From NCBI RefSeq assembly GCF_900176005.1, contig NZ_LT838272.1:1817587-1881586 (forward strand): a stretch of 64,000 nt of DNA, in the 5' to 3' direction. Position 1 is the first letter of the stretch, and each line of letters starts with the position of its first letter. Under the pieces are notes generated by a model, which made no database searches, was not told the origin of the DNA, and worked only from the letters and a program-made list of their open reading frames with translations. Origin of the DNA: Thermanaeromonas toyohensis ToBE (GTDB taxonomy: Bacteria; Bacillota; DSM-521; Neomoorellales; Neomoorellaceae). The position numbers and the translations under genes were made by a program. Shown here piece by piece: positions 17,094 through 25,744 of this stretch.

Positions 17094-18095
17094 GTGATTG
17101 AGGAACTGCTGCAGGAATTCGGGCAGGGAAGCAAAAGGGCAGTCGCCAGGATCATCAGCCTTATAGAAAATGAAGATCCGACAGGTAGAGAACTTCTAAA
17201 AATACTTTACAAGCAGAGCGGCAAGAGCTACATCGTAGGCATAACTGGGCCAGCCGGCAGCGGCAAGAGCACTCTAACAGATTCTTTAGTAAAGCTCATG
17301 CGGCGTCGGGAGTACAAGGTCGGGGTGGTGGCGGTGGACCCCAGCAGCCCCTTCACCGGCGGTGCCCTCCTAGGGGACAGGGTGCGTATGAGTGACCTAG
17401 CCCTGGATCCGGGGGTGTTCATCCGGAGCATGGCCACTAGAGGTCACCTGGGGGGTCTTTCTTGGGCGGTACGGGATGCCGTGGTGGTCCTGGACGCCTT
17501 CGGTTGTGACTATATTTTGGTAGAGACGGTGGGAGCTGGACAATCCCAGGTGGATATAGTAGGAGTAGCGGAAACCATCGTTTTGGTAACCGTTCCTGGA
17601 TTGGGAGACGATATTCAGGCGGCCAAGGCCGGCATTATGGAGATCGGCGACATCTTTGTGGTGAACAAGGCCGACCGTGGTGATGCTGACCAGGTGGCGC
17701 GTTATCTTCAGACTGCCTTAGAGCAGGGAGCCAAAACAGAAGGGTGGTTACCGCCGGTCTTAAAGACCATAGCCTGGCGAGGAGAAGGAGTAGAAGAGTT
17801 GTTGCAAGCCATTGAACAACATCGCTCATTTCTGGAGCAGTCAGGCCGCCTGGAACCTTTACGCAAGTTGCGGGTAAAAGAGGAGGTCATGGAGCGGGCG
17901 GAAAGGCTGATTTTAGCCCGGTTAAAGAGAGAGGTCAGGATGGAAGAATTGATAGAACAGGTTTACAGCCGCCAATTGGACCCTTGTAGCGCGGCGGAGA
18001 TGCTGGTGGAAGAGATACTTCCGCAGGGAGAACCTGCAGAGAGAAAAGTGATACTAAAGGGGAGGGTATGTGCTAATGAAAGTATTAAATGTTGA
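17094..18095 (+). CDS. meaB: Methylmalonyl-CoA mutase-associated GTPase MeaB (ArgK family)
   Basis: This 333-residue G3E-family GTPase protects the mutase and gates AdoCbl delivery. It has P-loop GPAGSGKST (about residue 54), [18 protein letters not shown], switch/base motif [11 protein letters not shown], and [10 protein letters not shown] for guanine recognition. GTG 17094 follows AAAGGAG. An 85-base gap separates it from the B12 subunit; its end overlaps the epimerase gene by 20 bases. Confidence 0.96.
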   Translation: MIEELLQEFGQGSKRAVARIISLIENEDPTGRELLKILYKQSGKSYIVGITGPAGSGKSTLTDSLVKLMRRREYKVGVVAVDPSSPFTGGALLGDRVRMSDLALDPGVFIRSMATRGHLGGLSWAVRDAVVVLDAFGCDYILVETVGAGQSQVDIVGVAETIVLVTVPGLGDDIQAAKAGIMEIGDIFVVNKADRGDADQVARYLQTALEQGAKTEGWLPPVLKTIAWRGEGVEELLQAIEQHRSFLEQSGRLEPLRKLRVKEEVMERAERLILARLKREVRMEELIEQVYSRQLDPCSAAEMLVEEILPQGEPAERKVILKGRVCANESIKC

Positions 18096-18486
18096 TCATA
18101 TTGGCATAGCGGTACCTAACCTACAAGAAGCCCTAAAATTTTACGAAGAGGTGCTAGGCCTCAAGTGCGAAGGAGTAGAGGAAGTAGCGGAGCAAAAGGT
18201 ACGGGTAGCCTTTTTGCCAGTGGGGGACAGCGAAATTGAACTGCTGGAATCCACTGATCCTGAGGGGCCAGTGGCCAAATTCATAGAGAGCCGGGGGCCA
18301 GGTATTCAGCATATAGCTTTAAGGGTTGATGATATCGAAAAAGCCCTGGCTGAACTGAAAGAAAAAGGTATTCGGTTGATCGATGAAAAACCTCGCTATG
18401 GTGCGGGTGGAGCAAAAATAGCTTTTATACATCCCAAAGCTACTAACGGGGTGTTACTAGAGATTTCCCAGCGCGAAAAGAAGTGA
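18076..18486 (+). CDS. mce: Methylmalonyl-CoA epimerase
   Basis: This 136-residue glyoxalase/VOC-fold protein interconverts S- and R-methylmalonyl-CoA. It has [23 protein letters not shown] with a metal His, [16 protein letters not shown] with the second metal His, and a C-terminal [14 protein letters not shown] with the Glu ligand. A GTG at 18070 is in frame, but GGAGGG at 18061-18066 is correctly spaced only for ATG 18076. It overlaps the end of meaB, so translation is probably coupled. Confidence 0.96.
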   Translation: MKVLNVDHIGIAVPNLQEALKFYEEVLGLKCEGVEEVAEQKVRVAFLPVGDSEIELLESTDPEGPVAKFIESRGPGIQHIALRVDDIEKALAELKEKGIRLIDEKPRYGAGGAKIAFIHPKATNGVLLEISQREKK

Positions 18487-18498
18487 GGTTGGAGATTC

Positions 18499-20049
18499 AT
18501 GGCTATGGAGGAGCTTCTACAAGAACTAGAACAACGCTTAACCAAGGTTAAAGCTGGTGGTGGCGAAAAACGCATCGCCAAACAGCATGAGCAGGGCAAG
18601 AAGACGGCCCGGGAGCGCATCGAGACCCTTCTGGATCCAGGTAGTTTCCACGAGGTAGACGCCTTTGTGACACACCGCTGTACCCTTTTTGGTATGGACA
18701 AGACCGAGGCGCCTGGTGAAGGCGTGGTTACTGGTGTGGGTACTATCGACGGCCGGCCAGTAGCTATATTTGCCCAGGATTTCACCGTACTGGGCGGCTC
18801 TTTAGGGGAAATGCACGCCAAGAAGATATGTAAAATTATGGACCTCGCCATGAAAGTAGGCATACCCATAATCGGTTTGAATGACTCCGGTGGGGCTCGT
18901 ATTCAAGAAGGGGTAGACGCTTTAAGCGGTTACGGTCAGATTTTCTACCGTAATACCTTAGCTTCGGGTGTAGTACCTCAGATCGCGGCCATAATGGGGC
19001 CCTGCGCTGGAGGTGCGGTCTACTCGCCGGCGCTTATGGATTTTATCTTTATGGTCCAAGGTACCAGCGAAATGTTTATCACTGGGCCGCAGGTCATCAA
19101 AGCAGTAACTGGAGAAGAAGTAAGCGGTCAGCAATTGGGTGGAGCTCTGACTCATAACCAGGTGAGCGGGGTAGCCCATTTCGCAGCTGAGGACGAAGAA
19201 CATTGCTTTATGCTCATCCGTACCCTCTTAAGCTATCTTCCCAGTAATAACATGGAAGATCCACCTATCCAAGATACCGGGGATGATCCAGCCCGGGAAG
19301 AAGAAGAACTGCTTAATATTGTGCCGGCCGATCCTAACAAAGCTTATGATATGCGGGAGATTATCGTGCGGGCTGTGGACCAGGGTACCTTTTTTGAAGT
19401 CCAGCCCCTTTATGCGCCCAATATCATTACTGCCTTTGCTCGCTTAAATGGCCGAGCCATAGGTATCATAGCCAACCAGCCCAGGGTCATGGCCGGTTGC
19501 TTAGATATCAACTGTTCCGACAAGGCGGCCCGCTTCATACGCTTCTGCGATGCTTTTAATATACCCATTGTCAACTTTGTGGATGTTCCAGGTTTCTTGC
19601 CGGGGACCAACCAGGAGTATGGAGGCATTATACGACATGGGGCCAAAATGCTCCATGCTTATTCTGAGGCTACCGTACCCAAGATAACCTTAATAATACG
19701 CAAGGCATATGGTGGGGCCTATTTAGCCATGTGCAGCCGGGACCTAGGGGCGGATATAGTATATGCGTGGCCGTGCGCGGAGATAGCGGTGATGGGGCCG
19801 GAAGGCGCGGCCAATATAATCTTCCGTAAGGAAATTGAAGCGGCGGCAGATCCGCAAAAAGCTCGGCAGGAAAAAATAGAAGAATACCGTCGGCTCTTTG
19901 CCAACCCCTATGTAGCTGCCGAACGTGGTTACATTGATGCTGTTATCGATCCTCGCCAGACCAGAGGATATCTGATCCAAGCCCTGGAACTTCTAACAAC
20001 TAAACGGGAGAGCCGGCCGGCGAAGAAGCACGGGAACATCCCCCTGTGA
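18499..20049 (+). CDS. mmdA: Methylmalonyl-CoA decarboxylase alpha / propionyl-CoA carboxylase beta (carboxyltransferase)
   Basis: This 516-residue acyl-CoA carboxyltransferase has an N-half with [53 protein letters not shown] and a C-half with [20 protein letters not shown] and [13 protein letters not shown], the crotonase-like oxyanion holes. No biotin carboxylase gene is nearby, while mmdC, mmdB and gamma/delta-like genes are. It is therefore best read as the carboxyltransferase of a Na+-pumping methylmalonyl-CoA decarboxylase, transferring CO2 from methylmalonyl-CoA to biotin on MmdC. Confidence 0.94.
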   Translation: MAMEELLQELEQRLTKVKAGGGEKRIAKQHEQGKKTARERIETLLDPGSFHEVDAFVTHRCTLFGMDKTEAPGEGVVTGVGTIDGRPVAIFAQDFTVLGGSLGEMHAKKICKIMDLAMKVGIPIIGLNDSGGARIQEGVDALSGYGQIFYRNTLASGVVPQIAAIMGPCAGGAVYSPALMDFIFMVQGTSEMFITGPQVIKAVTGEEVSGQQLGGALTHNQVSGVAHFAAEDEEHCFMLIRTLLSYLPSNNMEDPPIQDTGDDPAREEEELLNIVPADPNKAYDMREIIVRAVDQGTFFEVQPLYAPNIITAFARLNGRAIGIIANQPRVMAGCLDINCSDKAARFIRFCDAFNIPIVNFVDVPGFLPGTNQEYGGIIRHGAKMLHAYSEATVPKITLIIRKAYGGAYLAMCSRDLGADIVYAWPCAEIAVMGPEGAANIIFRKEIEAAADPQKARQEKIEEYRRLFANPYVAAERGYIDAVIDPRQTRGYLIQALELLTTKRESRPAKKHGNIPL

Positions 20050-20058
20050 GGTGGTAAC

Positions 20059-20409
20059 ATGCCCTATGCAGGATTGCTTACCTTGGCTGCTCTAGTGGTC
20101 ATGGGCATCCTTGTTGGAATGTGGAGCCAGCGGCGGGAACGCCAAAAAGGAGAGCAGGTGGAAGGGGGAGAAGAAGAACAAAAATTTGCACCCGCTGGAG
20201 AGGGTACAGTTGGAGGGAGCAGAACGGTTCCAAGTTTAGATCCCCAAATTGCAGCTGTAATAGCGGCTGCTGTAACAGCGGCTTCTGAAACTAGCGCTTT
20301 TACAGTTTGGACTCGCCCCGTGACTGCATCCAACCCCTGGGTCTTAAGCGGACGCCAGGAACTCCAAGCTACTCTACCACTTAACCTGAGATGGAGGTCA
20401 GTAAGATGA
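20059..20409 (+). CDS. mmdD: Methylmalonyl-CoA decarboxylase delta/gamma-like membrane anchor
   Basis: This 116-residue protein has one N-terminal membrane helix (about residues 4-22), then a charged linker rich in Arg/Glu/Gly and an Ala-rich segment. The C-terminal stretch has AFTVWTRPVTASNPWVLSGR, the kind of conserved tail seen in OadG/MmdD-like proteins that assemble the pump. It lies between mmdA and mmdC and its stop overlaps the mmdC start (ATGA). The role is probably to tether the soluble carboxyltransferase and biotin carrier to MmdB. A second, shorter OadG-like gene exists at 24823. Confidence 0.8.
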   Translation: MPYAGLLTLAALVVMGILVGMWSQRRERQKGEQVEGGEEEQKFAPAGEGTVGGSRTVPSLDPQIAAVIAAAVTAASETSAFTVWTRPVTASNPWVLSGRQELQATLPLNLRWRSVR

Positions 20410-20828
20410 GGAAAACGTACATCATCCATGTAAACGGCCAGCGTTTCGAAGTAACTGTAGAAGAAAAGAAGGAGGGAGGAGGTGGCCTTCAGGCGGTAAC
20501 AATTCCGGTTGTAACTGGAAGTTCTTCTTCGGCAACCCCTAGTCCTACGGTACCTGTTTCGCCGGCGGTCTCTGGTACAGCAGCTTCATCTCCTTCTACT
20601 CCTACGGCGGCTAGTGGTAATGTTATTACTGCTCCTCTACCCGGGAAAGTAGTGGCTGTAAAGGTAAAGGCGGGAACCCCAGTAAAGAAGGGACAAGTCC
20701 TATTGGTACTGGAGGCCATGAAGATGGAAAACGAAATTGTGGCTCCTGCTGATGGTACAGTACAAGAGGTCTATGTGAGTGAAGGTGCGAGTGTCAACGT
20801 GGGCGAACCCCTGCTGTCCTTAAGTTAA
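20406..20828 (+). CDS. mmdC: Biotin carrier protein of methylmalonyl-CoA decarboxylase
   Basis: This protein of about 140 residues has a short N-terminal beta segment (YIIHVNGQRFEVTVEE) and a flexible Ser/Thr/Pro/Ala linker (roughly 40-70). It ends in a C-terminal biotinyl domain with the LEAMKMENEI motif, where the Lys is biotinylated. The linker lets the carrier swing between MmdA and MmdB. The frame is open from 20391, but GGAGG lies 7 bases before ATG 20406, which also gives the ATGA overlap with the upstream gene. Confidence 0.95.
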   Translation: MRKTYIIHVNGQRFEVTVEEKKEGGGGLQAVTIPVVTGSSSSATPSPTVPVSPAVSGTAASSPSTPTAASGNVITAPLPGKVVAVKVKAGTPVKKGQVLLVLEAMKMENEIVAPADGTVQEVYVSEGASVNVGEPLLSLS

Positions 20829-20915
20829 AGAGACTAGGCGTTGCCCCTAACGACGCAGGCGAATGAAACGAAGGATAAAGGGCGGTAATTAGATCCTCAA
20901 AAGGAGAGAGGATTC

Positions 20916-22121
20916 ATGGAAAAAGCCTTGCTTGGTGTAAGGGTCATAGATCTCACCCGTGTACTTGCAGGGCCCTTCTGCACTATGATTTTAGGGGATC
21001 TAGGAGCCGATGTAATCAAGATTGAGGCGCCGGAGGGAGACGAATCTAGGAACTATGGTCCCTTTGTCAAGGGTGAGAGCGCCTATTTTATGAGTATCAA
21101 CCGCAACAAGCGGAGCGTGGTACTCAATCTTAAGGAACCTAAAGGAGTAGAGATATTCAAGAAGCTAGTTCAGAAGGCGGACGTACTGGTAGAGAACTTT
21201 CGGCCAGGCACCACAGCTAAACTTGGCATTAGCTATGAAGACCTTCAGCCGCTTAATCCACGGCTAATCTATGCTTCCTGTTCTGGTTTTGGCCAGACCG
21301 GTCCCTACCGGCTGCGTCCGGCTTACGATATTATCATACAAGCGATGGGGGGGATCATGAGCATAACTGGCCATCCAGGGGGAGAGCCCACGAGGGTAGG
21401 GGCATCCATAGCGGATATAACAGCAGCTCTTTTTACTGTTATTGGAATTTTAGCTGCTTTAGCGGAGCGGGAACGGAGTGGAAGAGGGCAATATATAGAC
21501 ATAAGCATGTTAGATTGTCAAGTAGCGATTCTAGAAAATGCCATTGTACGTTACAGCACAGGAGGTGAAGTACCGAAACCTATAGGAAACCGACATCCGT
21601 CCATTACACCCTTTACAGCTTTAAGAACCCAGGATGGATATGTGATCATCGCTGTAGGAAATGATAACTTGTGGCGTAGGTTCTGCCAGGCTATCAAACG
21701 TGAAGATCTTATTGACGATCCACGGTTTAAAACCAATCCTTTACGCACGCAAAACTGGGAAGAACTCTATGCTATTTTACGTTCTGTATTCAGCCAGTAT
21801 ACCACTGCTGAGGCGCTAGCTATTATTGAAGCTGCTGGAGTACCCTGTGGTCCGTTACAGGATATAAGCCAGGTCTTCCACGATCCCCAAATACGTCACC
21901 GAGATATGATAGTCCCGGTAGAACACCCAGTGGCGGGGGTCGTATGGATGGCTGGCACACCCCTTAAGCTTTCCAGAACACCAGGAAATATAACTAAGCC
22001 GGCTCCTACATTAGGGCAGCACACATACGAGGTACTCCAGGAGATTGGCTATAGCGAAGCTGAACTTCAAGAACTAGAGGCGCAAGGGGTGATCACGCCA
22101 GCACAGAAGAAATCTAAATAA
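20916..22121 (+). CDS. CaiB/BaiF (class III) CoA-transferase
   Basis: This 401-residue family III CoA-transferase has VIDLTRVLAGPFCTMILGDLGADVIKIE at the N-terminus (about residues 10-37), RNKRSVVLNLKEPKG, and RGQYIDISMLDC, whose Asp is the expected acyl-carrier nucleophile (near 190). It moves CoA between carboxylic acids. Between mmdC and a MatC-type carrier, it is a good candidate for activating an imported dicarboxylate such as succinate, methylmalonate or malonate (inference). It starts at ATG 20916 behind AAAAGGAGAGAGG. Confidence 0.92.
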   Translation: MEKALLGVRVIDLTRVLAGPFCTMILGDLGADVIKIEAPEGDESRNYGPFVKGESAYFMSINRNKRSVVLNLKEPKGVEIFKKLVQKADVLVENFRPGTTAKLGISYEDLQPLNPRLIYASCSGFGQTGPYRLRPAYDIIIQAMGGIMSITGHPGGEPTRVGASIADITAALFTVIGILAALAERERSGRGQYIDISMLDCQVAILENAIVRYSTGGEVPKPIGNRHPSITPFTALRTQDGYVIIAVGNDNLWRRFCQAIKREDLIDDPRFKTNPLRTQNWEELYAILRSVFSQYTTAEALAIIEAAGVPCGPLQDISQVFHDPQIRHRDMIVPVEHPVAGVVWMAGTPLKLSRTPGNITKPAPTLGQHTYEVLQEIGYSEAELQELEAQGVITPAQKKSK

Positions 22122-22188
22122 TTTACGATTAACAGGATATTCATAGCAAGATAAGATACCAGATATTTCAAAAAGGAGGGTGTTTTAG

Positions 22189-23553
22189 GTGACCATAGCA
22201 GCTTTGTTATCTTTGGTAGCCCTAGCGATAGTTATTATTGTCAGTTGTTTTCGGGAGGAGTGGAATCCGGGGCTGCTTGCTATTGCCGCTGCCCTTATTG
22301 TAGGTGCAGGTTGGGGTGGATTAAAGGGCGGTGATATATTAAAATACTGGCCTACATCTTTGTTCATGATACTGTTAGGCGTAACCTTCATGTTTAGTTT
22401 GGCGCAGGAAAATGGAACCTTAGAGAAGCTGACTGCCTACGCCGTACGCCTGGCTAGAGGTAACACTGCTTTGATTCCGTGGATTATCTTTGTGATAGTG
22501 GTTATTCTTACCACCATCGGTCCTGGCAATATCGCTGCGACGGCCTTAGTGGCTCCTTTAGCTATGGCCATTGCTGGTCGCATCGGAATAAGTGCGTTTT
22601 TAATGACGCTTCTGGTAGTCGGTGCAGCTAACGCTGCTTGCTTTTCACCCTTTGCCCCGACTGGTATTATTTCCATGGGGCTTATTTCCAAAATGGCTCC
22701 CCAGCTAGGTATCAATCCCCAGGATATACTAGGAATAGAGTGGAAGGTTTACTGGAACTCCATGGTAGCCCAGGGCATCACCAATATCGGAGGTTTCCTG
22801 CTTCTAGGCGGGCTTGCCTGGATGCGAAGGCAGCGGGGCGCTTCTTTAAACATCGATGAGATTGCTCCACGACCCGAACCTTTTAACCGTCAGCAGTGGA
22901 TTACACTTATTGCTATTATTCTCTTCATTGTTCTAGTTTTAGCACCTGGGTTTCCAGGGGCCAAAGCTGTTTTACCCAAATGGGCCCTCAACATGTTCTC
23001 AGATGTTGGCGCTATAGCTTTTATACTGTCGGGTATTTTGATCCTGTGCAACGTAGCTAGTGTTAAGGAAGCAGTGAAACGCGTCCCATGGTTCGTCCTA
23101 CTTCTAGTATGCGGGGTTACAGTCCTTATTGAGGTTATGGACAAAACAGGAGGCTTAAACGTACTAGTTAATTTAATTGGTGCTATTTCTACGCCTCTTA
23201 CTGTGCATTTCTGGGTTGCTTTGATAGATGGAGTTATTTCTGCTTATTCTAGCTCTTCTGGTGTTGTCATGCCCATGTTCTTACCCCTTGTTCCTGGTTT
23301 GCTGCAAAAGCTTGGTTTGATGGGTATACCTGAGCAGGTACACCATGCAGTAGCCTTGATTTCTAGCGTTAACGTTGGTGCTCATCTAGTAGATACCTCA
23401 CCGTTATCTACTTTAGGGGCTCTTTGTATAGCCTGTGCTGGTGAACACGAAAATAAGGCTAAATTGTTCCGTAATCTTCTGATTTGGGGTTTGTCCATGT
23501 CAGTAGTGGGCGGTATTGTCTGCCTGTTATTCTTTGGTATTTTAGGTCTATAG
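22189..23553 (+). CDS. MatC-type dicarboxylate carrier (SLC13/ion-transporter superfamily)
   Basis: This 454-residue polytopic membrane protein has about 11-12 hydrophobic segments. The N-terminus (EEWNPGLLAIAAALIVG, then WPTSLFMILLGVTFMFSLAQENGTLEKL) matches the MatC N-terminal domain of malonate/dicarboxylate carriers. It also has TTIGPGNIAATALVAPLAMAIAG and a Ser-rich YSSSSGVVMPMF re-entrant-like motif. It probably imports a C3/C4 dicarboxylate with Na+. It is flanked by a CoA-transferase and MmdB, which suggests substrate supply to the decarboxylase. It starts at GTG 22189 with GGAGGGTG. Confidence 0.82.
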   Translation: MTIAALLSLVALAIVIIVSCFREEWNPGLLAIAAALIVGAGWGGLKGGDILKYWPTSLFMILLGVTFMFSLAQENGTLEKLTAYAVRLARGNTALIPWIIFVIVVILTTIGPGNIAATALVAPLAMAIAGRIGISAFLMTLLVVGAANAACFSPFAPTGIISMGLISKMAPQLGINPQDILGIEWKVYWNSMVAQGITNIGGFLLLGGLAWMRRQRGASLNIDEIAPRPEPFNRQQWITLIAIILFIVLVLAPGFPGAKAVLPKWALNMFSDVGAIAFILSGILILCNVASVKEAVKRVPWFVLLLVCGVTVLIEVMDKTGGLNVLVNLIGAISTPLTVHFWVALIDGVISAYSSSSGVVMPMFLPLVPGLLQKLGLMGIPEQVHHAVALISSVNVGAHLVDTSPLSTLGALCIACAGEHENKAKLFRNLLIWGLSMSVVGGIVCLLFFGILGL

Positions 23554-23575
23554 CTTAGAAAAAGAAGGAGTTAGA

Positions 23576-23596
23576 CGGGGCGGGCGGACCGCCCCG
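23576..23596 (+). other. GC-rich intercistronic hairpin
   Basis: CGGGGCGG (23576-23583) pairs with CCGCCCCG (23589-23596) around a 5-base loop between the MatC and mmdB genes. No U-run follows, so it is more likely an mRNA-stability or processing element, or a weak pause site, than a full terminator. Confidence 0.5.
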
Positions 23597-23644
23597 CAAG
23601 ACTTAAAAATATAGCAGTTCATCTAAAGAGATTGAGGTGATACT

Positions 23645-24760
23645 ATGCAAGAGCTTTTGATGGGCATAACTGGACTTACGCCCCAGCAAGTTATCATGTT
23701 TGTGATTGGCGGTATACTGATCTACCTTGCTATAGCTAAAGACTATGAACCCTTGCTGCTGTTACCCATAGGCTTTGGCGCCATTCTAACCAACATTCCT
23801 TTTTCTTCAGCAGTAGGTGAGGAAGGGTTTCTGACCGTTCTACTTCATGGAGGTATTCTAAACGAGCTGTTTCCTATTTTAATCTTCATAGCTGTAGGAG
23901 CCATGTGCGATTTTACCCCTCTTTTGCGTAATCCCCTCATGATGGTCTTTGGGGCGGCAGCCCAATTTGGTATTTTTGCTACGATAGTAATAGCAGCTCT
24001 TTTAGGATTTGACCTAAAGGAGGCAGCTTCCATAGGTATTATAGGAGCGGCGGACGGGCCTACCACTATTTATGTGGCCACCAAATTTGCTCAGCACCTC
24101 TTGGGTCCCCTTTCTGTAGCTGCCTATTCCTACATGTCCCTGGTGCCCATCATTCAGCCGCCGGTGATAAAGCTTTTAACTACCAAGAAAGAACGTATGA
24201 TCCGTATGCCCTATCGAGAAGGGAAACCGGTGTCTAAAACAGTCCGGATTTTATTTCCCATTGTTGTTACCGTTGTGGCTGGGATCATCGCTCCCATCTC
24301 AGTAGCCCTTATTGGCTCCCTCATGTTTGGTAATCTTTTACGGGAAGCTGGGGTAGTGGAGCGGCTGGCTAAAGCAGCTGAAAACGAGTTAGCCAACCTA
24401 GTGACCTTGCTCTTAGGTATAACTATTGGCTCTACTATGGAAGCTAGCGCTTTCTTAAACCTAAAAACCCTCATGGTTATGGGTTTAGGGTTAGTAGCCT
24501 TTATTTTTGATACTGCTGGTGGAGTGCTTTTAGCCAAGTTTCTTAACCTTTTCTTAAAAGAGAAGATCAATCCCGCTATAGGTGCGTGTGGTATTTCTGC
24601 TTTTCCTATGTCTGCTAGAGTAATATCTAAGCTAGTATTAAAGGATGATCCTCATAATTTTGTTATCATGCATGCTATAGGAGCTAACACATCTGGGCAG
24701 ATTGGGTCCATTATAGCTGGTGGATTGGTTTTGGCCTTAGTGCCTGCACTGCTGGGATAG
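23645..24760 (+). CDS. mmdB: Na+-translocating decarboxylase beta subunit
   Basis: This 371-residue integral membrane subunit of the OadB/MmdB/GcdB family decarboxylates carboxybiotin and exports Na+. It has GFGAILTNIPFS, the conserved IGIIGAADGPTTIY segment with the Na+-site Asp, SYMSLVPIIQPPVIKLLTT, and C-terminal KLVLKDDPHNFVIMHAIGANTSGQIGS. The length is typical for the clostridial short form. It starts at ATG 23645. It is separated from mmdA-D-C by the CoA-transferase and carrier genes, so the pump operon is interleaved with substrate-supply genes. Confidence 0.96.
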   Translation: MQELLMGITGLTPQQVIMFVIGGILIYLAIAKDYEPLLLLPIGFGAILTNIPFSSAVGEEGFLTVLLHGGILNELFPILIFIAVGAMCDFTPLLRNPLMMVFGAAAQFGIFATIVIAALLGFDLKEAASIGIIGAADGPTTIYVATKFAQHLLGPLSVAAYSYMSLVPIIQPPVIKLLTTKKERMIRMPYREGKPVSKTVRILFPIVVTVVAGIIAPISVALIGSLMFGNLLREAGVVERLAKAAENELANLVTLLLGITIGSTMEASAFLNLKTLMVMGLGLVAFIFDTAGGVLLAKFLNLFLKEKINPAIGACGISAFPMSARVISKLVLKDDPHNFVIMHAIGANTSGQIGSIIAGGLVLALVPALLG

Positions 24761-24822
24761 AATTAAAGGGCACTGGCAATTTGTACACGCTTTAGGGATG
24801 GAACTAGGGGGGAGCGACATAA

Positions 24823-24957
24823 ATGGGAACTGTGGCACTTGCACTGGAACTTATGGGTATAGCTCTGCCTACTATGTTTGGGGTTATCCTCATCTTCATA
24901 GCTTTAATCAATTTGCTAACTCGGCTTTTCCCTGCGAGAGAAGAGCCGGAGAAGTAA
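24823..24957 (+). CDS. 44-residue OadG-like (gamma) subunit of the Na+ pump
   Basis: A short frame starts at ATG 24823 behind GGGGGGAG and stops at TAA 24955. It begins MGTVALALELMGIALPTMFG and continues with a hydrophobic helix (VILIFIALINLLTRLF) and a charged tail (PAREEPEK). This is the layout of decarboxylase gamma chains: one helix, then a short polar tail. It follows mmdB by 62 bases. A longer open frame over the same DNA (24798-24995) has poor composition and is a shadow. Together with the 116-residue protein at 20059, the pump has two small membrane subunits, as MmdD/MmdE do in Veillonella. Confidence 0.82.
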   Translation: MGTVALALELMGIALPTMFGVILIFIALINLLTRLFPAREEPEK

Positions 24958-25029
24958 AAAAGAGAAGTAAAAAAATCAGAAGAAATAATGAATAAATCTT
25001 GGCTGTTGTGGTTAGAGTATCTAGCTTCG

Positions 25030-25087
25030 GGATAAGATAGCTGGGAGGAAGTCTAAAGAGGAAGGCTTCCTCCGGCTATACTTATCC
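25030..25087 (+). promoter_or_regulatory. Long imperfect stem-loop in the coaD leader
   Basis: GGATAAG...GGAGGAAG (25030-25051) pairs with CTTCCTCC...CTTATCC (25065-25087), giving a long stem with small bulges around a purine-rich loop. It ends 26 bases before coaD. No U-run follows, so it is not a standard terminator. It could control coaD translation or protect an mRNA end. Confidence 0.45.
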
Positions 25088-25113
25088 AAAAAGCCCTGGG
25101 GAGCTGGAGGACA

Positions 25114-25623
25114 ATGCGGATAGCGATATACCCGGGGGTTTTTGATCCCATAACCCTAGGTCATTTAGATGTAATTCAACGGTCATGCAAATTATTTGAT
25201 AAAGTAATCGTAGCCGTGGCTCAGGATCCTTCCAAAGAACGCCTTTTCACCCTAGGTGAACGGGTCGAATTAGTGCGAACCTCCATTAAAGATCTTCCCC
25301 GGGTAGAGGTCAAAACCTTTGATGGAATGTTGGTTGAATTTGCACGGCAGCAAGGGGCCTGTGCTATTGTTCGCGGGTTGCGAGTGGTTTCGGACTTTGA
25401 ACAGGAGTTTCAAATGTCGATGATGAACAAGAAACTGGCAGGAGAATTAGAAACTATATTTCTTATGGCGGCTACAGAATATTGCTTCTTAAGTTCCCGG
25501 GTGGTACGACAGGTAGCTTCTGTAGGAGGATGTGTTAAGGGGCTGGTTCCTCCCGTGGTGGAATCAGCACTTAAGGCCAAGTTTAATAGGCTAAAGCACA
25601 TACGGGCGGCCATAAAATCATAA
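25114..25623 (+). CDS. coaD: Phosphopantetheine adenylyltransferase
   Basis: This 169-residue nucleotidyltransferase makes dephospho-CoA from 4'-phosphopantetheine and ATP. It has IYPGVFDPITLGHLDVI with the TxGH site, AIVRGLRVVSDFEQEF, and a C-terminal FLSSRVVRQVA in the place of the usual SSS-VKEV. The common GSFDP is GVFDP here. It lies away from its usual neighbours and inside CoA-ester metabolism, so it may be a second copy dedicated to CoA demand, or simply relocated; the window cannot tell. It starts at ATG 25114 with GGAGCTGGAGG. Confidence 0.92.
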   Translation: MRIAIYPGVFDPITLGHLDVIQRSCKLFDKVIVAVAQDPSKERLFTLGERVELVRTSIKDLPRVEVKTFDGMLVEFARQQGACAIVRGLRVVSDFEQEFQMSMMNKKLAGELETIFLMAATEYCFLSSRVVRQVASVGGCVKGLVPPVVESALKAKFNRLKHIRAAIKS

Positions 25624-25744
25624 AAAAATATAACCATAGTATAAACTACCGGAAAGTTTGACAGAGTAAGAAGCCGGCGGCTGTAGGTGGTATGGCCAGA
25701 AGGTACTGACCAGGAGCAACAATATTAAAAAGGAGTAGTGGGGT

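Noticed and set aside
23576-23596. Full intrinsic terminator between the carrier gene and mmdB
   Set aside because: The stem is strong, but no U-run follows, and terminating here would separate mmdB from the rest of its complex.
24798-24995. 65-codon frame after mmdB
   Set aside because: It overlaps the better supported 44-residue OadG-like frame, and its Gly/Tyr/His composition is typical of an out-of-frame reading.
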